Source: Halictus rubicundus
Taxonomy: Eukaryota > Arthropoda > Insecta > Hymenoptera > Halictidae
DNA length: 64,000 nt
Assembly (NCBI RefSeq): GCF_050948215.1
Contig: NC_135153.1
Coordinates: 4,802,058 to 4,866,057 of the forward strand
Direction: 5' to 3'
The notes beneath the pieces are model-generated. The model saw only the letters and a program-made list of their open reading frames with translations, did not search any database and was not told the origin of the DNA. Below, piece after piece: positions 54,123 through 64,000 of the stretch (position 1 is the first letter of the stretch; every line of letters starts with the position of its first letter). The translations under genes and the position numbers were made by a program.

Positions 54123-57100
54123 TAAGAAATGTAAATACGCTCTTGTCGCAGCGACACGATGAAAATTTGTCTCTATTAACACGTTAAATGGCAAATATCA
54201 ACACCAGAGATTCTTACAAAATCAGAGTAATTTAATTAATGAATCCACAACTAGAAATTTAAAATGTATTACAGGGGATGCTGTTTTAACCCTTTTGAAT
54301 TCGAAAGACTCCAATAAAATTCGGTTTATCTGGATATCTCATAATAAAAATGAATTCCTCGATCCGGACCACTGTGCGCCTGCTCTCGGCGCTGCTCTTA
54401 ACTGCGTGATTTGTATAGGACAGTATAAGAGGTCGTGCACGCGGAGAAAGCAGGATAATTTAAATTTAAGGATTCTACGGTCGCGCGTTTATGGCCGAGC
54501 ATATTGCAGTCGGCGGGAGGATGGACGATAAACGAGACCGGCTACTCGCGTCTAATTCCACTTGCGCCGTGGTTGCTTGTTGCCTCGGACTCTGAAACGC
54601 TCGATCTAATTGGGTGAAATTTCGCCCCGAGGGAGACGCAAATTTTACGACGCGCGTGTGTGTCGGGGGTCTTGCAAACTTGCGCGCGTACCGGCCCAAT
54701 GGAAATTTCGGGGAAACACAAATTTGCGATTTCACCACTGTATTACCAAGAATAGGTATTACAAACTTTGTTAAGTTAACAGTCGAGGTGATAATAGATT
54801 TAGCGTTCCGTTTTGTTGGGACTCAACGAAACGTTCGAAACGAGTCGACCCTTTAAGGACAATCCCTCCTAACGTGTTTCTAGTGGGGTCGATTTACAGC
54901 GACTCGCGTAACTGTTCCCGTACCCTTTAAAGCAGAATTACTTTTTCAAAAGTTGACCAAACGACTTCAGTTTTTTTGCGAAGCTAGAGAGATTAGTTTA
55001 CTTTTCTGTGATTTTACTTAATAATATAACGACCTTTATAAATGAAAATTTTTGAAAAGGGTTTATCAACTGCAAAACTGAACATAACTGTGACCGAGGA
55101 TGAGAATGTATTGAACATTTGTTTGATATTGTTTTATTACTTTCTACTAACTTTCCCTGTTTCCATTGTAGTCAGTTATAATCAGTCTTCGATTTTCTTT
55201 TATTGTCAATATTGTAAACATAAATGCACAGACTGTTATAGTAAAAGTTAATAAAACACCTCGATGCTGTCCACACCATTCAAAGAAGTATACCGAGGTA
55301 AATTGTAACTTTTTACCTCGTTTGTGAGAACAGTATGTAAACATATAGGATATTGAAATATTTCATTTTACGTGTAAAAGCTGTCATGCAAATCAAATAA
55401 TTAATCGATAAAATGTGACGTCAATTGATCATGTATTTTTGACCCACTTTAGTATAATACATAACTTCGATGGTCCGAAGCGTTTAATAAATGAAATAAT
55501 ACACGGTCTTTCATTTGCAGATGTTGAGTTTGATAGCAAAAATTAACTGATTTGCCGTCTTTTCCTAACTAGTAATTAACTGTTATATACACACTATAAA
55601 AACTAATCCTTAAAGAATGGGACTTGTGTCAAAATACTATGTATCTACAGTATTTTACTGATCCAAGTACTTATTATTATACTTATTACAGCACACACCC
55701 GGACAAGAGCGTAGCACATGTTAGTAAAGATGTATACAAGTCTTGAATTGTGGATTGGGAAATATGTTCTGATTCTCTTTTAATGCAGGTTTTTGAGTGA
55801 TGCAAATTTTCAAATTGTCTGCCTTCTGCATAGACAGGTCGCGATAATAATTCCCAACAGTTCTCAATGATATTTTGAGGTTATGGGATGCACGTTAGTG
55901 ATGGAAGAACGGAAATTTTTTCCGTATTTTTGTAGTATATTTCCAAATTTAACAACTTTTAAAAACACATTCAGCTTAGTAAATATATTCCTAAATATAT
56001 TCTTAGTAAATATATTTTTATATTCCTCTAAATTTTTGAAAGATCGCTCTTTAAATAAAATTTGGTTTAGTGCCTAAAGTGTTTTTTAGTCGTCAAAGAG
56101 TCCCGACGAAGAACCCGAGAACCTATGCGCATAACAGCACGGACGCGGGCGACTTTAAACAATAATAACTTGTCATATGGGACGAGTTGGGAAATAATTC
56201 TTACATGATTGTGTAGAAGAAAGTATGCTGAAAATACTCCATTTTGTAAAATGCTATGATCTTATATGATATAGAAGATATTCCTTGAGAAGTCTTAAGA
56301 ATTTTGAAAATTGTCTACATTGCATTTGGCATAACATGTTTAATACATTATGATTGGTAATTTCTAATCGATAGTAGCAATTTACAGCTTAAAGATAAAC
56401 CTTTCATTAAAAAAAAAAAAATGGACGGAAAATATTAAAAAGGATCGTCAGGACATCTCAATGAAGAAAAGCAATTTTTTCCATGAGAAAGGCTGTTTTC
56501 AAAACTTTCAACTTTAACCGTTTATTACAGTAATGGTATTTGTTAAATTTTATTAATTTTTTCATTTTCAAGGTTGATGGATATTTAGAAAGCAAGAAGC
56601 ATTCAATGCGACAGTTGATTTTTTGGCAAAATGTCACTAAATTTCGCGTTTTGAGCCACTGTGCGGCGACAAGGTTGCAGCAACGAGGCAACGGCAACGT
56701 TTCCCTTTCGTCCCGCTAACTGCTAGTTATCCGCGCTGACTCATCCTGCCGCACATATCCGCGGCGCTCGCAAAACCGTCGGACGCACGCGAGCAGTAAC
56801 TAAATTTGAAATTTTTACTTACTTCCAGGCTGCTGCTCACCCCTGGCCCCCGTCATTACCCGCTGCAATCAGCGGCTCGCTATCCACACCGACGCCCTCA
56901 TCCGGGCGACCTCCCTTTTCGCCGTCATCCTCATTGCAAACTGCGAGCGTCGTCTCACGGATTGCTCGTAACTGGATTAACTGCGGATATTTGATAAACG
57001 GCCGATGGTCCGCGCCGCCGACACAGGGGGGTGGTCCGTTTTGTGCGGCTTCTGTTGTTAGAAACGGGAACGTGTCCGCTCAATTTTCCACGACGAGTCC

Positions 57101-57377
57101 CGCGGTCCTCGATAAGTTTTCGCTGAGCCTGGGAAACCGCCGTTGCCAATTGACACAGCCTCCTTTCGACACCGTTACTCTGCACCAGCTGTCCCGTTTT
57201 CTTTCCACGTTCCGGCACAAACTTTTCGTTCTCGCCCGCCACTGATTCTCCGCGCTGATTCACACTACCGGATCGTGTTTGCCGACTGTTTGGATGCTGG
57301 AACCCAATCAATTCCTAGCACTGTTCTTGAACCGGAGAATGACAAAATTTCTTTTACACATTTTCGAACCTATTACG
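54123..57377. other. Mixed DNA, no gene recognised
   Basis: CCCTTTTGAATTCGAAAGAC after TTAA near 54292 is another GCACTCGA-type end without a partner. 54930-55015 (TTGACCAAACGACTTCAGTT, AGAGATTAGTTTAC) is a group E terminal piece. 54360-54850 and 56700-57320 are GC-richer with unassigned frames. The rest is AT-rich. Confidence 0.35.
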
Positions 57378-57639
57378 TTAACCGCTTGCCTTGAAATGAC
57401 GTCTCAGCGACGTCATGGGCTTCGATAGCCAGACTCGATTGTCTTTAACTTTCCATCATAAACTAACATACACTTCCGCCCATAAACCACCGGACACTTA
57501 TTTATTTTCAGCAAATTGGTAATTAAAACAAGAATACAAGTTTCGGGATTAATTTTATTGTTTGATTTTGTTATATGGAGCTATTATACGATAATATTTG
57601 AATGCAAAATTAAAAATATACATATATGATTGGAATAAA

Positions 57640-57745
57640 TGTTGGAAAAAAGAGATTGAGAAGTGTGGGAAATTTTGAAAATTAATCGACAGAATGCCAC
57701 GATTAGCTCAAGCGGATGTATTGATGAAATGAAAATACGAGATAT
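57640..57745 (+). pseudogene. Tc1-like transposase C-terminus, multiply shifted
   Basis: The frame KLIDRMPRLAQA starts at 57679 and is followed, in another frame, by GCIDEMKI. This resembles the NLIxxMPRRxxAVIxxxGG ending of Tc1 transposases with a small deletion. A stop and a shift lie upstream. Identification is tentative, but position inside Tc1-type ends supports it. Confidence 0.45.
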
Positions 57746-57804
57746 TTTGGTCAGATCTTTGACATATAATTTGATTTACATGTTCTCTATTTTTATTTCA
57801 TAAT

Positions 57805-58008
57805 TAGACTGCGGATCTTTCTGCATTTATAACAAAATTGAGTAGATAAAATTTGAAATTGTAGAAAAATTTTAAAAATTCCAAATGTCAATATACCATT
57901 TCTCATCTATTAAAATTAGCAAGTGAAGAAATTGTAACAGTCTACTTAGTTTCTATTTTTTGTAATCGATGTAGACAATTTTTATTTTGCATAAAGATCC
58001 GCAGTCTA
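57805..58008. mobile_element. hAT MITE with perfect 8-bp duplication, inner layer
   Basis: Ends TAGACTGCGGATCTTTCTGC and GCATAAAGATCCGCAGTCTA are inverted over about 20 bp. TTCATAAT lies on both sides (57797-57804 and 58009-58016). 204 bp; sibling of 43716-43916. Confidence 0.95.
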
Positions 58009-58244
58009 TTCATAATATAGGTCCTTTAATAACAAAATATCGTCTGCACCCAAATTTTAATATGTGTCCGGTTACTTATGGACGGGAGTGTATGCAATAT
58101 CAACCTAATCAGTGTACATCGATTTTAAAGCAGTGTAAATTTTGTAATTTTCCTTGTTTATGTGTAACTAGATCGTCAGGCAAAATGAAATAGCACGTTT
58201 TAATCTTAAACTTTGGAATTAAATTGTAAGGCAAGGGGTTGAAC

Positions 58245-58825
58245 CTCGTGTAGCTAACTAAAATGTATTAGGTAGTTCGAACATCTTATTTAATATTTTT
58301 CCGACAAATTCTTATTCCGAGATTATAAATCGATATAACAGTGAACGAAGAACGGACGTACAGAGCAGTTTCGTAATATTTTTAGAGGAACACAAAAAAA
58401 TTGTTGAAACAAACGCAGTAAATCACTAAACGCACCACTGTACCGTCGCACAGTGGGAAGAAACGACTTGACGGGACCGATTGACAAATAAGTGGGCACT
58501 TCATTTTTCACATATTTCATCATTTGTTGATTCTAAGTCAAGATTAAAGGTAATGTCTGTGATAAAAAATGTACTAATAAATACAGGTGTTGTTTATTCA
58601 TCTGAGTATCCATATCTTCCGTGTCTTCAGATACCTCTTCTACCAGCACATAATGTTTCCGGCAATATCTTCTTTTTCCTCGTTCTTTTTATGTGTGGGG
58701 ACTGTTATTGTTGAGACATGTGGATCGGAGCTTATTAACAAATTATTAAAATTATCTTGATTTGTCTGTTTTCGACTGCTTTTTCTTATGCGTAATGAAA
58801 TTTTTATTTCGGACTTCGATTTCGG
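58245..58825. other. AT-rich DNA, nothing recognised
   Basis: Short frames only, none family-like. Confidence 0.35.
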
Positions 58826-59320
58826 ATTATAAATGGATCAAACGACTTCACTCTTTTTGCAAAGCTGGAGAAATTAGTTTACTGACGTCATTTGAAGTAA
58901 CCTTTTCCTTTGCGATAATGTTCCCCGCAGAATTGTTTTCGAGTTATCAACCAAAAAACATGGACCAATTCCAGCGCGGCGACAGGTTCCGCTAAACATG
59001 ACGTTGGCATTGGTCGAGCCGAAATTTGTCCGCTGTAGCCGCGTTCTGATTCGCCCGTGTTTTTTCGTTAATAATTCCTTAACAAAGTCGCGGAGAACAT
59101 TTTTGCAAAGGAAAAAGTTACTTCAAATGACATCAAGAATCACCCCTTTCAATAAAGCACAACATTTTTGAGACACCCTGTAGATAATGGAAAAACTGCA
59201 TTCTTACATGCTGGAAATTTCATTGAGATTGGTTAATTGGTTTACATCAAAATTGGTAAAAATCGCTGTTATAGGACGAAAAGTCGTGAAAAATTGCGAT
59301 CACAAATGTGTAGAATTAAA
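58826..59320. mobile_element. Group E fold-back interrupted by a group B MITE
   Basis: GGATCAAACGACTTCACTC and TGGAGAAATTAGTTTACTG on the left, then CATTGAGATTGGTTAATTGG, AAAATTGGTAAAAATCGC and AAAAGTCGTGAAAAATTGCG after 59182, follow group E order. The group B copy sits between. Confidence 0.55.
58884..59180. mobile_element. Group B MITE, left end trimmed
   Basis: GTCATTTGAAGTAACCTTTT and its inverted AAAAGTTACTTCAAATGAC bound a palindrome containing GTTGGCATTGGTCGAGCCG. The right end TTTTTGAGACACCCTG is followed by TA. The outer ~50 bp of the left end are missing. Confidence 0.82.
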
Positions 59321-59329
59321 CTGTTTAAA

Positions 59330-60245
59330 AATTTGTTGTTTTAAATAAATTTTCTGTTGTCTTTTGTACTTTTCTCGCTTCGATTGTTTCATAAGATGTA
59401 GGTATTTGTTAAAAGGTGCATTACTGCTTTAAAATAACTTTTCAGTTTGTAAAAATTTTGGTAGTTATCTATGCTACTTATACTACCATAAATTAGAAGA
59501 TGAAAAGATCCTCTGTGTAATAAAACCTAATTAAAAATCATTTCCGTCGATCTCCGAACTGGTTACGCGAGAAGTGTTGATACGTTGTGTTTCAAAAGCA
59601 CACACGCACTAATTGCTTGAAAAAAATAATATGTATATATTGCAAACGTAGTGTTCCAAATTGCCGGGAGGTGTGTCCGCAATTTTTTCATATTCGGCAC
59701 GGTCACGTTTGTCGGCGTAATTTCCGCTAGTTTTTCGGCTTTGAATGATTCACGCGTATCGCGTGTCGCTCCGGCGAAAATACGCGTCATTCATCTGCGA
59801 CGCTTACATTACATTTGTTGTATATTTCCGCACAAACGCGGGTAACATGACGCTTGACTTCGCCCCGTTCCCAGCCCCCTGCCCCTTCCAGCACGGCCGT
59901 CGAACGCCGCCCGCGCGTTTTGTTCGAATTTAATTTCATTTTGCTACTTCATGCGCTACAAAGGGTATTAAATTCCATTGCGTCGTGTCCAGTGAAGCAC
60001 GACGAACAATTGCTGCCTCTCATTTTCCACGCGCTGCGACACTATTTCCGCGCGGAACCCTTTGTTTCTATCCCGGAAGCCGGAGACGATCGAGCCCCGC
60101 TTCGTTCGCTATTTGTTATTTAATCATCAGTTATATCGGTGCGACCGGACCTCTCCTCTAAACAAATTCCAGCATTTTTATTGGAAAATCGTGTGCTTTT
60201 TGCTCGGACGCTTGGGATATTCTGTTGAACAGCGGTATCGACATG

Positions 60246-60282
<37 letters not shown>

Positions 60283-60519
60283 TGTGGGAATACGTACTGT
60301 AAACACCGCGGTTTTGTTAAAAATTTTGTCCGAACGAATACTCATTGTGCATTCATCGAATAAGGATGTTGTAGCTTATTTTGTAGATAGTTTTCTATGT
60401 AACGAGGAACGTTCAAAGAATATGTCTGCATACTTTCCTTTTTGCGTCATTGATTGATTCAAATCAAAATTGCAGAAATGAAAAATTGAAAAATGTATCA
60501 ACTTGTCAGGGTCGTCTCT
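59330..60519. other. Mixed DNA, no gene recognised
   Basis: 59650-60120 is CpG-moderate with 60-90-codon frames on both strands that I cannot assign. Confidence 0.3.
60245..60281. repeat. (ATT)n microsatellite, about 12 units
   Basis: Uninterrupted ATT/TTA run; gives a poly-Tyr stretch in one frame by chance. Confidence 0.95.
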
Positions 60520-61067
60520 ACACTCGGCGACAAAACTGTAAGCACATAAGGAAATGAATGAAAACTGTATTCGAGGAAGAATTATTTCTTCCGTTATTTC
60601 TAATGTTTACTCACATAATGCAGAGTGGGGCAATAACTTTGTCCAGCTTGAATATTTCCGTTACTGGTAATAATATGAAAGAATTATATATATACAAAAG
60701 TTGCATGGTATAGAGGGGGAAATATTGTGATATAAACGCTTTTTATGTGCGCGAAGGCGATTCGTAGATTTCAAGGTCACCTTGATTTCTTTGAATAGAA
60801 AGATCTATCTTTTGTAGCATGAATCGATAGAGTGTCAAATTCTGCATATTTCAAAATGTATTTTTAAAATTGTCAATGTAGGTCCACATCATATGTTGTA
60901 AAATACAACTTTTAGTATTATCTCTGCAATTTTTTCAAAAATTGTTTTCACGTCATGTAGCAAACTAATTGTTCTGAATTCTCAAAAGAATTCAACTCGT
61001 ATGGTCCAGTGTTAAAAAAGTGATCGTCTTTTCAAGAGTGTCCAAATAATTAATGGGTATCACGGAA

Positions 61068-61430
61068 CTGGGTGTCCCAAAAATATTACACTTCCTTGAA
61101 ACGGGTGATTCCTTGGATCATTTGAAGTAACTTTTTCCTTTGCGAAAATATTCTCCGCAGCTTCGTTACGGAGTTATTAACGAAAAACACGAACCAATCA
61201 GGGCGCGACAAAAGCAGACAGACTCCGGCACGGAGGCAGGTCCCGTTAAGCGTGACGTTGGCATTGGCCGAGCCGGAATCCGTCCACTGTAGCCGCGGCC
61301 TGATTGGTCCGTGTTTTTCGCAAATAACTCGAAAACAAAGCCGCGGAGAATATTTTCTCAAAGGAAAAAGTTTCCTCAAATGACCTCAGGAATTCCTTTC
61401 ACGGAAATACAACATTTTTGGGACACCCTG
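61068..61430. mobile_element. Group B MITE, most complete copy
   Basis: ACTGGGTGTCCCAAAAATAT and ATTTTTGGGACACCCTG ends are inverted. Arms share TTCCTTGAAA, ATCATTTGAAGTAACTTTTT, TTCTCCGCAGCTTCGTTA and AACACGAACCAATCAGGGC. The centre carries GTTGGCATTGGCCGAGCCGG. TA follows the right end. Confidence 0.88.
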
Positions 61431-61439
61431 TATATCAGT

Positions 61440-61835
61440 TCGCGATAATTTGTATCAGTGTTTTTTTCGTAAAAGGTAAATATTAGAAAAATATCGAAGA
61501 GCAGATAGTTGTAGTATATTTTACTAGCAATATGATAGCGTATCTCAATTTTTTGTATTTTTTTAATATTACCATACCATATGTATTATACTACATGGTT
61601 GAACTCGTCTCAATGTCCATTTTCATTTGACGTAAACAAATATGTAGCATTCCATTAAAAAAAAATGAAGGTCACCTTTGTTTCGAGAAAAATATTAAAA
61701 ATACAAAAAATTGAGATACGCTATCATATTGCTAGTAAAATATACTACTACTACCTCCTCTTCGGTTTTTTTCCAATGTTTACTTTTCACGAAAAAAACG
61801 CTGGTACAAATTATCGCGAACACCCTGTATAGTCG
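61440..61835. mobile_element. CAGGGTG-family fold-back with ~130-bp arms
   Basis: TTCGCGATAATTTGTATCAG on the left and TACAAATTATCGCGAACACC on the right are inverted. The arms also share TTTACTAGCAATATGATAGC and TATCTCAATTTTTTGTATTT. The right end finishes ACACCCTG then TA. AAGGTCACCTTTGTTTCGAG in the middle ties it to 10222-11240. The outer left end is lost beside the group B copy. Confidence 0.82.
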
Positions 61836-61869
61836 AGTTAAACCTTACAGTTTTGTCGCAGGGTGTACT

Positions 61870-62860
61870 CCTATCTCCAAAAAGATTGTTTGCTGTGTAC
61901 GGCTTAAAATTATCCGGAAGGAACGATGGAGAAAGAAAACCCTATTGAAGGGATAAGTGATTATTACTAGATCGACGGTGCTCGAACGAAGTTCGGCTGG
62001 AGTTGCGCGGAAATGCGTTTTTGCGGGGAGCAGGAATACACTTCCGGGAGCTCTTGTCAACGAAAGTTCGTCAGACGGCCGGGACGGTATCGGGACAGAG
62101 GAGAGGAGCGAAATTGAAAAAGTCGAGGCTGGAAGAGGACGGTAGAAGTCGCCGGCAACTCTTACGAAGTCGGAAACTTTGTCCTTTTGTCTCGAGGACC
62201 AGACAAGTTTTTGCAATTGCAAGTTTTCTACGCTCGCCCCCGGGGGCGAAACGAGATACCGAACGACGTCGACATTTCCTGGGAGAAGTGAAATACTGCG
62301 GTCCTGGAGTCAAGGCACCGCGACGTAATGTTGCGCCCGGGACATTCCGGAATGTGAATATTAAAGAGCGCCGGAATGCTTAAGTGGCTCGCCGCGATTT
62401 ATGCGACTCGCCACCGAACTCGCGCAAATTTATTGCGATTTGTCTGCTCGGATCTTGCGCTCGATCCGATTTCGGCCGATTCGGTTCCTAAAGCGACGTT
62501 GCCTTACACGCTCCGAGGAATTTTCGACAAATTTACGTGTTCGGTTTATTATACCGGGTCTTCCATTTCGAGTGAACCATCCGAAATTATTAACGATATC
62601 GAAAAATGTTTCCAGCGAAAGTTATACATGGTTTCGAGGAGGACAGGGCATAGGTGGAGGAATAAAGGGCATCTGGAGGTCGTTTCTACAAAACCCGTAT
62701 AGTCGTTACTTCTTGTGCCCTTCTTACACCTCTCTCACCGTGAGTTTCTATCCATTCAGGAGTATTGCTGTTTATTGTTGCAATTTCTTTAGTGTAATCA
62801 TATATTTTTCAATACGCTAATCAATGCGGTGCATTACTCCCCATAAAAAATTATTCACCA
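61870..62860. other. CpG-moderate DNA, unassigned frames
   Basis: Frames of 80-139 codons overlap on both strands (61957-62820). None resembles a known domain. Confidence 0.3.
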
Positions 62861-62863
62861 TCT

Positions 62864-63358
62864 TATATCAATAAACAATTAGTTTAGGTGATATTCCACA
62901 GATTGATTCAATTTGTCGTTTATTTTTTTCGTTAACAAATCAACATGTAATACTTTCATGATTCGATCCGTACAAGCATAACGATGCAATATTTCGATAT
63001 AGAAAATTTCTGGTAGTATTCCAAAACATTATATCGATAAACTATTAATTTAGATGATATTCCACGGATTAATTCAATTTAACGTTTATTGTTTTCGTTA
63101 AACAATCAACACATAATCCTTTTATGAATCGATCCGTACAAGCATAACGATGCAATATTTCGATATAGAACATTTCTGGTAGTATTCCAAAACATTATAT
63201 CGATAAACTATTAATTTAGATGATATTCCACGGATTAATTCAATTTAACGTTTATTGTTTTCGTTAACAAATCAACATGTAATACTTTTATGATTCGATC
63301 CGTACAAGCATAACGATGCAATCTTTCGATATAGAAAATTTCTGGTAGTATTCCAAAA
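62864..63358. repeat. Tandem array, 166-bp unit, three copies
   Basis: GATCCGTACAAGCATAACGA starts at 62965, 63131 and 63297, exactly 166 bp apart. Each unit also has GATATTCCAC(A/G)GATT, TCGTTAA and AATTTCTGGTAGTATTCCAA. Units differ at only a few positions, so the expansion is fairly recent. It lacks open frames longer than chance. Confidence 0.93.
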
Positions 63359-63515
63359 CTGGTAAATTAAGGCGGCTACATTAGAAAATGGTGTCGACCA
63401 AAAAATGGCGTTTAAGTTGATGACCGTTCTTGATTATGCATCGAACCCATGTAACAATAAATTTAGAATCGAATCATATTACGATTGGAAGACTTCGCAG
63501 TCATATATATGTATA

Positions 63516-63631
63516 TAGTGATTACTCTATATATGTCGCCATAACATAACATAACACGGCAGGGTGTGTCTCCTGGACGATACACGACGCTGACAAGACC
63601 CATCTTATTGACATGTATCGAGAATACACTG
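63516..63631 (-). mobile_element. Group A MITE, internally deleted
   Basis: TAGTGATTACTCTATATATG on the left and TGTATCGAGAATACACTG on the right, TA on both sides. The interior keeps GTCTCCTGGACGATACACGA only. 116 bp, the shortest two-ended copy. Confidence 0.82.
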
Positions 63632-63639
63632 TAATTGCG

Positions 63640-64000
63640 AAGCCCCGTGTACCCGAACAAACACGATTAGAAAAATCATAAAGAGGTTTGCGAGTGCGTG
63701 AATTTCAAACAATACCGGACGCAAAGGTAAATTTGAACGTGACGGTTTTTTTTTAACGAGCGAAGAATTCACGAGATGTCTGGAAACGGAAAAGGAAGAT
63801 TCTTTTACGCGACGAAGAGTTTTGTTACGATTGCAATTAATGTGGTGCCAGAGACCGGTGGTTTTTTGTCGTTAATCTCTCCGCGAATACGACGAGGCCG
63901 GGGTAGGAGGTGGAGGGGGTGGGGGTGGTGGTGGTGGCGGAGGAGTGGAGAGGGCGTGACACGTTGAGCATAAACAGGATTGTGGCGTAACACGGTCAGA
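63640..64000. other. Unassigned DNA with a G-rich tract
   Basis: 63895-63955 is GGGG/GGTGG-rich and could form a G-quadruplex. No gene seen; the window ends inside this stretch. Confidence 0.4.

Larger units (their letters stand above)
57471..58090. mobile_element. Tc1-like deletion derivative, middle layer of the nest
   Basis: Ends CACTTCCGCCCATAAACCAC and TTACTTATGGACGGGAGTG are inverted. TA lies on both sides (57469-57470 and 58091-58092). It retains a broken transposase tail and is itself split by a hAT MITE. Confidence 0.85.
57382..58238. mobile_element. TTAA-flanked MITE, outer layer of a three-level nest
   Basis: TTAA at 57378-57381, then CCGCTTGCCTTGAAATGAC. The right end GTAAGGCAAGGGG is followed by TTGA, a mutated TTAA. 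Ends are inverted. Removing the inner 620-bp insertion and one TA leaves about 235 bp, the size of the other TTAA MITEs. GACGTCTCAGCGACGTC is the subterminal palindrome. Confidence 0.8.
60521..61868. mobile_element. Group D element swollen by nested insertions
   Basis: Left ACTCGGCGACAAAACTGTAAG and right CTTACAGTTTTGTCGCAGGG are inverted ends about 1.35 kb apart. Between them lie a CAGAGTGGGG-started CAGGGTG-group piece (60621-60840), a group E piece (60850-61060), a group B MITE (61068-61430) and another fold-back (61440-61835). Confidence 0.65.

Overview
Kind of DNA. This window reads as non-coding DNA from an insect nuclear genome. Long AT-rich stretches alternate with short CpG-rich islands, GA and CA microsatellites are common, and short DNA transposons are very dense. 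Hymenoptera, and ants in particular, is my best guess: the composition fits, and the CAGGGTG-ended elements carry the end of a transposase type I associate with ant genomes. That placement is inference. I found no host protein-coding exon, tRNA, rRNA, CRISPR array or virus that I could support. The open frames in the CpG islands overlap on both strands, resemble no family I know, and are often low complexity.

What fills the window. Most identifiable sequence is small non-autonomous DNA transposons (MITEs) and their wrecks. Group A (TA target, ends like CAGTGAATTCTCGATATATG) has about 11 whole or partial copies. Group B (TA, ends CAGGGTGTCCC) and its relatives with other CAGGGTG ends share an internal AAGGTCACCTT-like motif. 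Group C (TA, ends GGGTAAGGGACCCAATTAC) consists of near-perfect hairpins. Group E (TA, ends with ACGAAAGTATTCGAA) are longer fold-backs. There are several other Tc1-like ends. hAT-type elements have 8-bp duplications, perfect at two sites. A TTAA-flanked, piggyBac-like group runs about 140-245 bp, often with a small palindrome just inside the ends.

Transposase traces. Five degraded fragments name the likely sources of these MITEs. They are a hAT dimerisation tail (29656-29997), two tails of a DDE transposase of the kind paired with DUF4817 (34192-34290 and 49764-49930), and two Tc1-like tails (38168-38332 and 57640-57745). All are truncated or frameshifted, so nothing here looks autonomous.

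Layout. 1-5600: low-complexity pyrimidine-rich start, then AT-rich DNA with a few MITEs. 5600-6900: CpG-rich island with hexamer and GA repeats. 7600-11670: hAT element, a TTAA element and a 1.7-kb palindrome broken by a group C MITE. 12700-19500: groups A, B and E. 20740-21790: a 235-bp tandem array, followed by a TATA plus initiator promoter candidate at 22229. 22860-26900: palindromes and MITEs. 27500-28380: CpG/GA/CAG-rich island. 28381-29570: hAT element containing 196-bp repeats. 30298-34530: nested elements and a transposase tail. 34540-36000, 38510-40450 and 47700-49500: CpG islands. 36000-38500, 41180-47660 and 49545-54120: dense nested MITEs. 57382-58238: three-level nest. 60520-61868: composite. 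62864-63358: a 166-bp tandem array.

Most useful results. Several insertions can be dated relative to one another because an empty copy of the target exists in the same window. These show exact duplications: TA for group A, 8 bp for the hAT MITE, TTAA for the piggyBac-like group. Boundaries come from reading by eye; outer limits of degraded copies may be off by tens of bases.
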